Of a stretch of 64,000 bases of DNA, positions 1-11,201 are shown piece after piece; the stretch's first letter is position 1, and every line of letters begins with the position of its first letter. This stretch comes from Xylona heveae TC161 (taxonomy: Eukaryota; Ascomycota; Xylonomycetes; Xylonales; Xylonaceae): assembly GCF_001619985.1 (NCBI RefSeq), contig NW_017264195.1, positions 434,001-498,000 on the forward strand, written 5' to 3'. The notes beneath the pieces were generated by a model. It ran no database searches. It was not told the DNA's origin and was given only the letters and a program-made list of their open reading frames with translations. The position numbers and the translations under genes are program-made.

Positions 1-1886
1 TCTGTCTCCGCAGGAATTTCCTCTTCTGCCTCGCTGTCCTGCTTGAGGGACTCCTGCTCACCCTTCTTAGATCCAAAGCCAAAGAAGCCCTTTACGTCGT
101 CGACCATGCCGCCCTTCTTCTCAGGGGCGTCCACTTCGCAGCTCACAGTGCCTTGAAGGACCTCTGGAAGGCCATCTTTCGGGCTGAGTCTGATTGAGAA
201 TTTTGTGTCAATAGCGTCAGCTGAGCAACCGAATTGGTCGATGAGTTGCGCAACCGAGCTTGTCAGGTTCTGCGTCTGGACTTTGATGACAGGGACCTCA
301 AAGACAAGTCCATCGGCTGAAGACGGCTTCTGCTGGAAGAGGCTGAACGAAAAGTCCTCGACCTTCTTGAACGGGACTTGCTTCTCAGCACCAACACGGG
401 ATGTGGGGAGAAAGAGTTTCTGCTGGCGATCCTTGCCGTCGGCAACCCATCGCGCGGCGACAGCATGACCGGCGGCCTCCGCATTTCGAATATCCTTGAC
501 TCTAAAGCTAGGACTGATGCCAGCGCCTTTGAATGCAGCACCGAACACTGCGGCTTCGTCGGAATTGACATTGCCGCGGACCTTGCCAGCGTCGCCGAGA
601 ATGCTTTCGAGCTTTTTCTGCACAAACGGGGTGCGAATCGCACCACCGTGCAAGATGACGGAGTTGATGTCTTTTGTCGTCAATTTCGCCATATCCAATG
701 CATTCTGCACAACGACCTCGATACGATCGGCGTAGGAAGCTGTGAGCTTCTCAAAATCGGCCCTCGTAATCTTGTACTTGAAATCCACATCCTCGTATAG
801 TCCTTCAAAGCTGGCGATGCTGTCTGCGTTGGCGCTGAGAATTTGCCGGACTCGCTCCGCCTCCTTCAAAAGCTTAGACGCTGTGCGACCGTGACTCTTT
901 ACTTTCTCCTTTGTCGCGCCGAGCTGCTTGAGCCGAGGCGAGTCCATGAAGCGTTCTACCATGTCATCAACCACGATTCCATTCATCGCGTCGCCGCCAA
1001 GAGTGTTGTCCCATCCTAAGCCCAGCACAGCGATATCCTGCACGGTCTTGTTGAACCTGCCCACATCTTTGACTTCCATCGCTTGAAAACGGAGCACCGT
1101 GGCGCTCGTGGATCCTGCGCCCATGTCGAACACGAGATGATACTCGGGCTTCTCGCCGGCGCTGACTGACGGGAAGGTTCTGGACGTTGCGTAGTTCAAG
1201 CCTACGGCCATGCCGTCACTGACTAGGGAGAGAATCCTGAGACCAGCCAACTCGGCAGCTAGCTCAAGAGCTCTCTTCTCCGTAGCGGTGAAAGACGCGG
1301 GAACAGTAACGACCGCGTCCCGGATCACTGTTCCTTGTCCTCCCAGTATTTCAGCATTCTCCCGCACGTTCTTCAGCTCCATTGCGAGCAGTTCCTCCAC
1401 AAGAAACGGGTCCTCCTTGTCTGCAAAGCTCTGGCTCTTAAATGCAACCGTATGCCGCTCCTCATCTCGAACGACGTCAAGAGCCGGATGACGTGCGACA
1501 TACTCGTCCACGATGTCATTGTCCTTGAGGATAGCGCCAAGTAGCGGCTTCAGATTGGGATAGACATCTCCAGGAAATCGTGCAGCGAGCGCGAGAGCGT
1601 CGCTGCCGTACAGCCGCTCGGGAAATGCTTTTGCGTCTGCAGAGGAGGGGCCTAGAGGTTTGAATGCAACGGCGGAGGTCTCTTTTCGTTTGGAATCCTT
1701 ACTCAAGACAATCTCGAAGGGAATTCCAGGTTTGACCAGCGCGGCTTTGAGATATTCTGTTCCTAAATCAATCCCTAAAACGGCAGAAGCAGCTGAAGCA
1801 GTACTAGTAAATAAAAAGATGCAACAAAGCAGAATAGTAAGGGTGCTCATTGGCAGGTTGGCTCGTCGCCGGCCAGGGGCGGCCAT
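1..1886 (-). CDS. lhs1: ER-lumenal Hsp70-family chaperone LHS1 (GRP170/ORP150 type), C-terminal part outside window
   Basis: About 628 codons are visible without an intron; the 3' end runs off the left edge. A hydrophobic signal peptide (TILLCCIFLFTSTASA) is followed by the Hsp70 phosphate-1 motif GIDLGTEYLKAALVKPG, then VVTVPASFTATEKRA, the phosphate-2 motif VFDMGAGSTSATV, LGWDNTLGGDAMNG and the adenosine-type motif VILHGGAIRTPFVQ. GIDLGTEY in place of the usual GIDLGTTY, with a secretory leader, marks the LHS1/GRP170 branch rather than Kar2/BiP. The family acts as nucleotide exchange factor for Kar2 and as a holdase for proteins entering the ER. Near the left edge an acidic/lysine-rich insert begins, usual for this branch. 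Three in-frame ATGs exist (1913, 1886, 1850). I chose 1886 (MAAPGRRR) because it gives a short basic n-region before the hydrophobic core; 1850 would also work. Confidence 0.93.
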   Translation of the reverse strand, partial: MAAPGRRRANLPMSTLTILLCCIFLFTSTASAASAVLGIDLGTEYLKAALVKPGIPFEIVLSKDSKRKETSAVAFKPLGPSSADAKAFPERLYGSDALALAARFPGDVYPNLKPLLGAILKDNDIVDEYVARHPALDVVRDEERHTVAFKSQSFADKEDPFLVEELLAMELKNVRENAEILGGQGTVIRDAVVTVPASFTATEKRALELAAELAGLRILSLVSDGMAVGLNYATSRTFPSVSAGEKPEYHLVFDMGAGSTSATVLRFQAMEVKDVGRFNKTVQDIAVLGLGWDNTLGGDAMNGIVVDDMVERFMDSPRLKQLGATKEKVKSHGRTASKLLKEAERVRQILSANADSIASFEGLYEDVDFKYKITRADFEKLTASYADRIEVVVQNALDMAKLTTKDINSVILHGGAIRTPFVQKKLESILGDAGKVRGNVNSDEAAVFGAAFKGAGISPSFRVKDIRNAEAAGHAVAARWVADGKDRQQKLFLPTSRVGAEKQVPFKKVEDFSFSLFQQKPSSADGLVFEVPVIKVQTQNLTSSVAQLIDQFGCSADAIDTKFSIRLSPKDGLPEVLQGTVSCEVDAPEKKGGMVDDVKGFFGFGSKKGEQESLKQDSEAEEEIPAET

Positions 1887-2345
1887 GGTGGTGGAGGTGA
1901 AGCTCCCGAGCATCAACAGCTAAGAACGCCCAGCGTCCTAGTAGCAGGTTCTAAAGAAGTGCTCAAAGAAATATAGAGAATTTTTGAATGACCTTAACTG
2001 CCATCAAGTTCCTATGGCTTTAGATTTCCTTTTAAGCGCCGACTCGTAGGCATTGACGGAAGGGCGATTGTTGATGGGTTTCGTGTTGCCTTCTGTGCTC
2101 TTCGCGTCCAGTTGACGTTGGCTAAGAGGACACTTTGGCTTCTCGGGTAGCGTTGCAGATAGGGCTCGCCATATGGCATCATATATAAGCTCCGATTAGA
2201 TAAAACCTTAACCAAACAACACCGGGAATAGGAAGGCAACGACTTCAGCACTCTTAGAATTATTATCTGACTACCTAGTGGAAAGTATTCATGTAATTGA
2301 TATCATTGATAAAGGATAATTATAAGACTTTTTGCCTTGATATTC
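1887..2345. other. Intergenic: lhs1 promoter and downstream region of the DENN gene
   Basis: Both flanking genes are on the minus strand, so this should hold the lhs1 promoter and the 3' UTR of the DENN gene. It becomes AT-rich towards 2260-2345. A short minus-strand open frame at 2012-2251 has no recognisable similarity or coding character. I see no RNA gene or repeat. I did not find a clear unfolded-protein-response element. Confidence 0.6.
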
Positions 2346-4402
2346 TCAGCAGATCCTTATACCGCAGCACTCGATCGAAGCACCTTGAACGGTCGCATTG
2401 TGATCAAAATATATCTTCAGGATATCCCCGACAAATTTCTTATCCCCGTCGCTCCAAATGTCTAGTCCCATACGCATCATGTCATCGCTACTTATAAATA
2501 CCGGTTTGTTCATATCCGCCTCCTCATCGTGACTGGCTTCAGTATCCACAATATCGGCCAACGTTGCGATGATGAGTGTCGTCAGTCTGTGAAAATAGGC
2601 CACCAAAACTGTCTCAACGGGCCGCTGAGATATTCTGTGACTTGCTTGGCTACCGCTTGATTGCCGCCTTCGTAGCCCTGATGGAGACATTTTGAGCTCA
2701 TCAAGGTCATCCAACAATGCAGCATCATGCGTCTCCTCGGCATCCAAGTCACTGCGCCTCTCACCGGCAGATGCCCACCACATGAAACCAGAATATGCTA
2801 GCGCCGACCAAGAAAGCGGCTCCGCAGCTTGCTCTTCAGCAGCTGCAACATCATTTGTCTCAGAATCTTCGTCGTCATCACTGGCAAGAAGCGCTGTTTC
2901 CTCATCGTCGTCTTCGATTTCGTCGTCATGATAGCGCGGCAATGGATTCACTTGAAATCGCCTCAAGCCGGTTCGTAATGCTCGGTACCGCCGAAGATCT
3001 CTTTGCGTTGCTTTGATTTCCTTCCCTTGCGAAGTTTCCAGCTTTGGCCAAACTCTCTCCTTAGCATCTTCTGGGTGCGACCGAGGGAGCCAGACGATAA
3101 TGTCGTAAAGATTTCTTTTCATTGCCAACACATCGTCAGTTGTGCATGCAATCCAGCCTTGCCCCTGTTCATCGCTCAAGCCATCCTCAGCAGAAGCCTG
3201 CGACCGCGACGTTGCGTCACTGGTTTGCGCACAACGCTCGAGGTAAGGTATGTCGTGCACTCCAATGGTAAAAAGGGGTCGAAGCCTGGAAGGAGCCGCA
3301 TCGGAAGGGAGTAAATTCGCCGCAGTAAGAGGAACGTTTGAGAGTATAGAAATATCATAAACTGCGACGTATATCAGTAGGCATATGAAAATTCCTGTGT
3401 TAAAGCTCCGTACCAAAATTACAAGCAAGCTCTACGGGAGCCTGTCCCACCAAGAGTATCCGTTTTCTGAGAAGAGCTGCGCGATAGAGGGGGAACACCA
3501 ATGGGCCAAACACATCTAGGTATTTAGACAGAGAGAGTGCAGGGTGGAAGTCGGAGAGAATCGGGACAGGCGGAATAGAGACAGTCACGCTTGAGACCGA
3601 GGCATTTCGGCCCTCGCCATCATTGCTAAGTCGCCGAGCGGGTTTGAAATGCATGTCGGAAGGCGAACCACTCGCAGAGCTGCCGCTCGATGAAAGTTCC
3701 TCTTGGGACAATCGATGCGCCTCCCAAAATTCCTCCAGAGGTTGAGTATCCTGAATATTGCCAACCAGCCGTCTTTACATTCGAAACTATACGTTAGTTT
3801 CTGCCGGCTTGAGCTACTGATCCGGGGCGATGTCTAGTCATACCTCGCAAGACCCTTAATGGCTTTAGCATGATGCCAACTTCTTCCCAATCTCCCTGAG
3901 CTCAGCGGCACCAAAACACCAACAGCTAGCATCCGCGCATTACGCTCAGATGCTGCCGCTGGCTCATTGACATACGCACTGATTCCTGCATATTGATCGT
4001 GTACGAAATATCTGACTCCGGTCAGTTTATCGGCACTATCGCGATAGGTATGTCACTTACACCAGATCCTCGTGGACTTTATGCAGTCCAGAAGGTAGCG
4101 ACTTGAACTCGACGAAACCTTCGAGATCCACTGCACGAATGTCAACCCTCACATCCTGAGATCAGGCTGTGTTTCTTGTGGTGTTATTAACCTTCGGGTA
4201 AACATCTTTTCCAGCCAACAGTATAGCTGTCAACAGAGCTATCAGCCATGGTTTCATTGCAAATTATCGACAATTTGGGCCAATCCTACCCGGCCTTGAT
4301 ATCGAAATGTATCAAGAAGACCGCCGCCACTGGTGGCAGTTCTTGCTCCTCGGGGTTTGCTCTGCCCGCACCCAAAGACCTAGCATCTTCCCTTGCAGTC
4401 AT
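2346..4402 (-). CDS. DENN-domain protein of the Anr2/LCHN (DENND11) type with C-terminal DUF4484-like block
   Basis: Six exons on minus: 4402-4290, 4226-4192, 4130-4061, 4011-3844, 3772-3414, 3361-2346, giving 586 residues. The start exon encodes VFLIHFDIKAG and joins to YTVGWKR, the typical upstream DENN opening. VDLEGFVEFKSLPSGLHKV and YFVHDQYAGISAYVN follow, then the core DENN stretch FHPALSLSKYLDVFGPLVFP and RILLVGQAPVELACNF. The second half has acidic low-complexity insertions and ends in MGLDIWSDGDKKFVGDIL...IECCGIRI, the conserved tail of fungal DUF4484 proteins. DENN proteins usually act as Rab guanine exchange factors or Rab-linked trafficking regulators; the target is not deducible here. 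The 35-nt exon 2 and the weak acceptor before exon 5 are the least certain borders. Confidence 0.85.
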
Positions 4403-4808
4403 ATTTCAGCGATCAGCGCAGACCATGGCTGCCGTCGTGCGCAACAACTATTACAAGTATGACAGATAATGAAATCGTTACGTCGTTGCCGGAGGCTGCC
4501 AAACTGCCAAGGTGCCCCGGATGCCTGGATAGGGACCATCGGCGCTCAAGCAACTCCGTCCGACATTGCAACGCATGATTACGTAACATCACATATTCAG
4601 GGTCCATCAACTGGAATTGGATAATATCGGTTGATTATCGAAAGGAGACACTTGCTTTTTATTTCGATACATGCCAATGATTCCGCAACTCCGTCTCCTT
4701 TATACACCTTGTGTTTTACAATGGAAACAAAAAAAAAGATCTTAATGACGTTCCAAGTGTCTAAATCTGCCCCATGTCTCAAAGCGATCGAATCTGACTC
4801 TCACAAGC
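4403..4808. other. Intergenic: DENN gene promoter and UTP10 downstream region
   Basis: Tandem minus-strand arrangement. It should hold the promoter of the DENN gene and the UTP10 3' UTR. Short open frames on both strands lack coding character. A poly-A run lies near 4730. I see no RNA gene. Confidence 0.6.
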
Positions 4809-7800
4809 TTACTGCAACATCGCATCAAGGCTTTCTCCCAAAATACCTTCAATCTTGACAATCCACCGATGCGTTTCTCTTTCAACAACCTCGTCATCAT
4901 CCTCTTGGAGCTCGCTGATAAAGGGAAGCATTTCAGGCAGCAAAGTAAGCCAGTCCTCGCCCAACTTCTCTGTAAGATCAGCTTCGCATTTGACCGCAGC
5001 GAGACGTACCTGGGCATCATCGGAGCGCATGTGCTTGAGAATTGCACTATTCATGACTTTGTGATGATCCCCAGAATCGATTGCAGCGGCAAGTTCGCTG
5101 ATCACAGGAATGACTTCGGTTGTCACCGGAAGGACAGAGGCATTACCGAGTTGAGCAAGTAGAGGTACTGAGATAGCATTAAAATGAGCCGGCGCTTGCC
5201 AGAACTCTGTAATATCGTTAGGAAATGTAGACATATTGAACGATGAGGGAAATGACTCACCGTCTTGGTCATGCTCAAAAGCTGGGAGCAAAGTGTGCAG
5301 GACCCTGAGCCATAAAGCCCGAGAGTTGGGGTCTTTAGCCAACGTCGAATTGAGAACATCCGCAGCATTTTCGATGAGATAGCCAGCATAGCTCGTGACA
5401 AGCGACTAGGAAACATTAGATTGGTATTCTTCATATTGACATTCGCAAATCTCACCTTAAGAGACCCGAAGAAGGTGGCGAAGAAGCCGTAGACGCTAGT
5501 GAGCCGGAGAGCCCGACCGCCGTGGTCTTTCTTTGGAAGTCCGTTGGAAGCCCACTCAATCATGCTAAGGTAGAGAGGGCGGAACGTGGTATCATTCAAC
5601 TTCAGAATGGCCTTGATAGCGACGTCATACACGGCGGCTTCTGCATCTTCGAGGTCTTCATCGTCTAGTGCTTCAGCAAACGACTCGATGGTATGAAGGC
5701 GCCGTAGATCGAAAGCATGGAAAAAGACATTGCTCAGAAGCTTGGTATTTTTGACAATAACAGCTTTAGAGTGACTCTCGACGGTAGTGCGCAACACCAT
5801 AATGTGTTCTTGCAAAGCCTGCAGATATGATATCAACGGAGTGGTCGAGTAATTAGGATGCGTTTACTACTTACCAATGGGCCAGCTGTGGCGGCGTTGG
5901 TCCAGTTTCTCTCCAATGCTGCCAGGCATTCTTTTGGATCAAGCTGCTTAGCCGCAAAGCGGAGAACTTCCTCTCGGTGCTCATCGGCCTCTTGGGTAAG
6001 GTCCGACTCAGCAGATTTGTGAGACAACTTAAAGATGGTATCAAGATATCCGCCAGTTACCATAAATGGTACCCGCTCGAACAAGCTGTTCAAGAATAAG
6101 TAGGCAGCGTCATGTACCGGTTCACCTTCCTCGCGCTCCAAGCTAGCTTCCAGGTGGCGGAGCGCACTTGGCAGAGCCTGAGGAAGAATGGCGATGATTC
6201 TTGAATCCAGTACCTCAACCATCGAAGCAAGGCAAAGAAGTGCCATTCTCTGGAGCTGAGTGTCGCTACTGCCTAGACAGTGTGGGCCAGCAATAACACC
6301 TGCGCTACTGGCAATTGCAGATGGGTTTGTCTTTCCATATCTCTCGGAGATCTGATCAATGCACGTAGTGGCTGTGCGCCTGAGAGCAATGTCTCCAGAC
6401 TCCTGGACGATGCTATCCAGCTGCGGAAGGAAACCAAGAACAGCTTCTCTAGATGACTGGTCGGCGCGCTTCTCATTACGCAGCCTGACTTCAAAGGACC
6501 TAAGGATTTTGCGACGAAGCTAAAAGGGATTAGTGTTGCAACAAGAAATAAAGGCTAAGGGATTTCCCTACCATATCATCAGGACGCTTCAACAAGTCAC
6601 CAATAGATTTAATAAACTCCGGTGTTGAAAGGAGACCAAGTAGATGCTCAAGAACGTCACCAGCGGATGAATGTACTAGGTAATGTCAGCACTTTCCAAT
6701 TACCCTAGAATGCCCACCCGAAACACCTACGCTTCTCATGGGCACGCAATCCATCAATGAGCCCGAGAGTTTCTTCCAAAAGTTGAGAAAAGACGTTTCG
6801 AAGCTCTGTAGCCTTGGTCTCGTTGGCCCTTAAGACTCGGCCGACGCGCAACACTAGTCGCTGTTGGGAGAGGAGGTGACTGAGAAGTCGTAGGTTATTT
6901 TCAACTGTATCTTCAATTTGTTGTTCCCCCTTCTCACGTAGACCCAAGAGGATGTTGGAAAGGTTACGGTCCGGTTGCATCATATCCACAATAAGGCCCA
7001 AGCATTTCCTTCCAGTCTGAATCCAAAATTAGCGTCAATTTCCTCGGCCATTGAAGAATACTCACAATCAATTGCGTGGTAGGACCGAAGTGCCCTGCAA
7101 GCTCTCCAGCAAACTCATAGATCTTGGGGTCTGACGCATATTTGTCCCCTAGCATGCACAGGATAGCAAACAAGAAGTCGTCGGCACCGAGCAATTCAAC
7201 AAGCGACCGGAAAAGTCGTGTTCGACGATGAGCAGGTATATGCTCAAAGGCTGCCACGAAGCTGAGAAGGAGCTCGGACGATCCGGAAACAGCGTCCTCG
7301 TTCTCTTTCCGGAGGGAATTTATGAGTGGCGGGATGACCTTTTGAATTGTCTATCAACTCAAGTTAGAATTATGAATTGCATGATGGTGAATATCAAATC
7401 TTTACCTGATCAATTACGTGTGCAGAATACTCATCATCCTGCCGGAGAACTGTCGCGCCCATGAAGGTGAAGATAGGCATGACACTGTGCAGGACCACTT
7501 CAGGCGCCACCCTTGCAAGGTTGGCCACGAGAAGGAGAGCTGCGCTTTGCACTTGCGGAGCTGTTGTAGTCCTAATGCAGTCGACCAAAAGATCCACTCT
7601 AACCGCCGACGGCTCAATCTTGGCACCATCCTCCTGAGAATGATTAGTCAGTACGAGACAAGGTATTGGGTCTTCATTTCGTGCTCTTACCTTGAAATAG
7701 TCCACAATCTCGATTAATGCGGTCAAGATCAAGTTTTGGAGGTAAGGCAGCTCTGAGTGGGTTTGGGCCATAAAGTGCTGGAGCTCTCCGAGGGTAGCAA

Positions 7801-10726
7801 AGAGAGCCTTCAAAAGCTGCGGGTGACTTCGAGGCTCAGAATTGTCAATGAGCTCGAGCACGAAAGTGATATTCCGTATGGCATCAGCCGCGCCGCCATT
7901 TTCAGCGCCGCCAGTTGTGACCATGCCATTATGACTCGTCCGGCGACGCTTCGAGGACGATCTCTCCTGTACATCAGCCGCAGTGGGCAATTGGCTCAGA
8001 AATGAAGCGAGGACATGCGTAGGGAGTTGCAACGAACGCAAGGTATCCGAAACCTCGGATTGAGTCAATTGTGAATCTTCAGAAGGGGCGTCCTGAACAT
8101 CCAAAGCAGAGGTTAAGAGAAAATCGGCGACGTTCGACATCGCCTCCGGTTTCAAAGACACCCACATGCTGCGAAGATGCCCTAGCAGCGCTTTAACGAG
8201 TGTGGGTCTTTGTGACCCAACATTGCCTCGGACGATGGACTGCAAAAGTGAAAGGCCATCACGATCCGATGCTGAGATGATTGCGGCCATTTGCTCCTCC
8301 ATGTCGCCCAGATCAATCTGCTCCGCGTTACAAGCAGCAGCAGCGTCAGAGGAAACCATTGTTGCCCACTGGTTCAATACAGGCAGGAGCATCTTCGTCC
8401 GTGAGCTTGTCCCAACTTTTGCAACATCATGTGTCATTTTGAGCAGTTGCAATTTGAGCATAAAGAGCGGGGAATTCATAATATGGCTGCCAAGGAAAGA
8501 CATGAAAGCGTTCCTAGTTGAGGCCTTCAGCTCATTTACCCCAATTTTGCTCACAGTGTGCTTCGATTGTGATGGCACGCCCAGAGCAGTTTCCAGGAGT
8601 CTGAAAACTTGAGTCCTGTCCAGAATGCACTCTTCCAACCCTGGCAAAAGCACATCCTTCAAGAAACGACCAACATCTTCCGCCGAGAGCCATTTTACTT
8701 GCTTAGTCTCCTCGCCTTGACCGTAGATGTCATCGAAACCCCAGACCTTGCTGAACTTGCGCTTCTTTCCATCTTGTTCCCCGCTCTCAAAGCTGCTGCA
8801 TAGCGTATTGACTAGTTCTGCAGCTGCACGCCGAACTCTGTCGGCTGGATCGGCCAATGCGGCTAGTGCATATGGAATGACAGCTTGTAAGTCTGTAGTG
8901 GCCTTATTGTCCGCCACCGCTAATGTCTGGTTGGTGATTTGCAAGGCAGCTGACCGGGAAATTACGGGATACGGCCCGCACCAGATCTTAATGAAGAATG
9001 AGATAAATAGGGGTTCATGGAGGGCCAGATCTTTCCGTAACAATGGCAACGATGCGAAAGCATCCATACGACCAATATCACTGCCGGCTAGCAAGAAAGC
9101 CTGCAAGAGGCTGTCGAAAATATGTGACTTTGAATGAGATAGAAACGAGACCTCATCAACTGTGCGGCTGGGTACCTTAGCCAAAGCAGCATCAAAGTGA
9201 CGCTGATCTGCGTCAGAATTATCCTCCAGCATTTGAACATCACCAGCATCGTCGATGGCAGGTTGTTCATCGGCGTCATCCACCGGACGAAGAACGGTTT
9301 GCAATTTCATCTCAAGGAGGTCCAAGTCTATGCTGGAATCCTTGAGTGCTCTCCTCATGTTCGGACCCACCGCTTTTGAATTGGACAAGCGGTTCAGAAG
9401 ATCGGCAATGTGGCCTGAAATGGTGGCGTAGTCCTCAGACTGCAAATCGATTTGCTGCGCTGCAAGAAATATGGACTTTATCACAATCGAGGTTTGCAAG
9501 TCGCCAAGGACTCGTGCCTCGAGCATCTTTTCTACCAACACGAGCCCCTCATAACTCTTCGGTTTTGTTAGCCTGCGCAAGACGCCGAGACTTAGCCCAA
9601 AGGCAAGCTTGTCGACGCGGTAACGCCGACTGATTGCTAACAGATGTTCATCCAACGAAGACACTTTCAGAACTTCTTTGACAACACTCTTTGGTAACTT
9701 TGCGGCGCGGCTTTCCTGCGCTAGAACTGCCAAGCAAACCAAGCCAGCTTCTGAGGTGTCCTTTGTCCATCCGCCCACTACTGCTTCCATCAATCCAGCA
9801 AGGACCTTGTCCTCGAGAGCCGATTTTGTTGCCAGAACAGTAACGAGCATATAGCATCCAAGCTGTAGCTCGGGAGCTTTGCTCGCTGCGAGACCCTCAT
9901 TCAATACCGGTAGCATCCTGATTATGACATCTTGCTCCGCTTGTCTCTGAACGCCCTTCCTGCCTGAGCGAGCTAAATCGAGCATGCCAGCCAAGGCTTC
10001 TGTCATAATGCTCGCCCAAAACGAGAGCAAGGCATGGTGTTGATGGCGAGCTCGGCTCACCTGTAAAACATATGTGTTCAGAGCTATGCAGAAAGCAGTA
10101 TTATTTGTTGTTGTGTAGACAATCGCGTGTCGGGCCGGGTTTGCTCGAGCATTAATGTATGGATGCAGAAATTTGAAGGTCGGCGAGATGTTTGATGGTA
10201 GGATCGACAGTAAGGTAGGAAATATGGGAGCGCTGTGATACGGCAGGAAGGTCAAAATCATGAACGAAGTGTTATATTCATGCGCCCTACTCTGAAGTTA
10301 ACAAAAAAATACCCCAAATTGCCTCGAAACATTCACGGGTTAAACATACCGAAATCTTCGCACAAGCCATTCGACGGATTTTACAGCGGGCTTCAACAAG
10401 AGCCTGCCGCCAACAAGGCCCAGAAAGTCCTCGATTACTCTGTCCAACTCCTCATTTTGCGCCTTGGTCATCTGTGTGCGATCCTCGCTCTTGCTCTGCT
10501 CACTGAAAATGCTGCGACTGAAAACGATGAATCGCGGATCTAGCAAGCATAATTCCTGAAATCCCTCCAAACAGAGTTGGTAAAGAGTATCGAAATCCTG
10601 AGTAGCCGCATCTCTTGGCTCGAATAAGAGTGACTGAGAGTGGGCGGTCTTCTGCGCTTTGAGATTAAGAGAATTGGTCGAATTTGCAGCAATTTGAGAC
10701 AGCTGCGCCGCCAAAGATGTCGCCAT
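4809..10726 (-). CDS. utp10: U3 small nucleolar RNA-associated protein 10 (UTP10/HEATR1)
   Basis: Ten exons on minus: 10726-10350, 10286-7691, 7633-7406, 7350-7066, 7016-6731, 6675-6572, 6519-5875, 5818-5456, 5405-5261, 5206-4809, totalling 1808 residues, the usual size for ascomycete UTP10. The N-terminus MATSLAAQLSQIAANSTNSL and the block EWLVRRFRAHEYNTSFM are family hallmarks (U3 snoRNP10 N-terminal region). The body is alpha-helical, HEAT-like. The C-terminus holds the BP28CT region, ending AVKCEADLTEKLGEDWLTLL and ILGESLDAMLQ. UTP10 belongs to the t-UTP/UtpA subcomplex of the small-subunit processome, which binds nascent pre-rRNA in the nucleolus and helps rDNA transcription and 18S processing. 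A basic stretch SSSKRRRTSHNG may be a nuclear signal. One intron (7634-7690) stays in frame if retained. The gene shares a 475-bp divergent promoter with the NRDE2-like gene. Confidence 0.95.
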
Positions 10727-11201
10727 TATGGAAAAATTAAAATGCTTTTGAAACAGAGAATCAATGAAAGTCTATAACATGGCTCAAAGAAAATTATTCC
10801 CCAACGATGCGGCACACACGCGGGTTGTGGAAACAGCGTCAACAGCTTGTCGATAATTTTCTGTAAAGACCGACTGAGACCGAGGAAGACCGTCACTGCG
10901 AAAAGATTCATCGGGCAATTTTACCCGGGACCAGGTGAAGACCATTAAGGTCTTAGTCATCTTATCGCTTACAATTTCCTCTCGTTGTGCAATCGGATAT
11001 TTCCGTTTGAGTTCTGGGTTGCAGATATTACGGTGACCCTACCGACGCATCACTGTAGCGCGTTAGGTCTTATTAGTTTCCCGAAGAAACATATAGCTTC
11101 AATGACCCAGCAGATAACCAGAAGATTGAATGGTCTATGAGTGAGTAATCCAAAAGAAAAATGGCTTTGAAATTAACATCAGTTATCTAACTAACGCAGT
11201 C
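10727..11201. promoter_or_regulatory. Divergent promoter between utp10 and the NRDE2-like gene
   Basis: This 475-bp stretch separates the two start codons. It contains A/T runs just upstream of utp10 (an imperfect GAAAAATT element at about 10730) that loosely resemble the RRPE motif of ribosome-biogenesis genes, but not well enough to call. No TATA box stands out. Both genes concern nuclear RNA metabolism, so co-regulation is plausible but unproven. Confidence 0.45.

Noticed and set aside
2012-2251. 79-codon minus-strand frame downstream of the DENN gene
   Set aside because: No similarity, atypical composition, lies in the expected lhs1 promoter.
10727-11201. RRPE/PAC ribosome-biogenesis motifs in the utp10 promoter
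   Set aside because: Only imperfect A/T-rich matches; no clear PAC core found.
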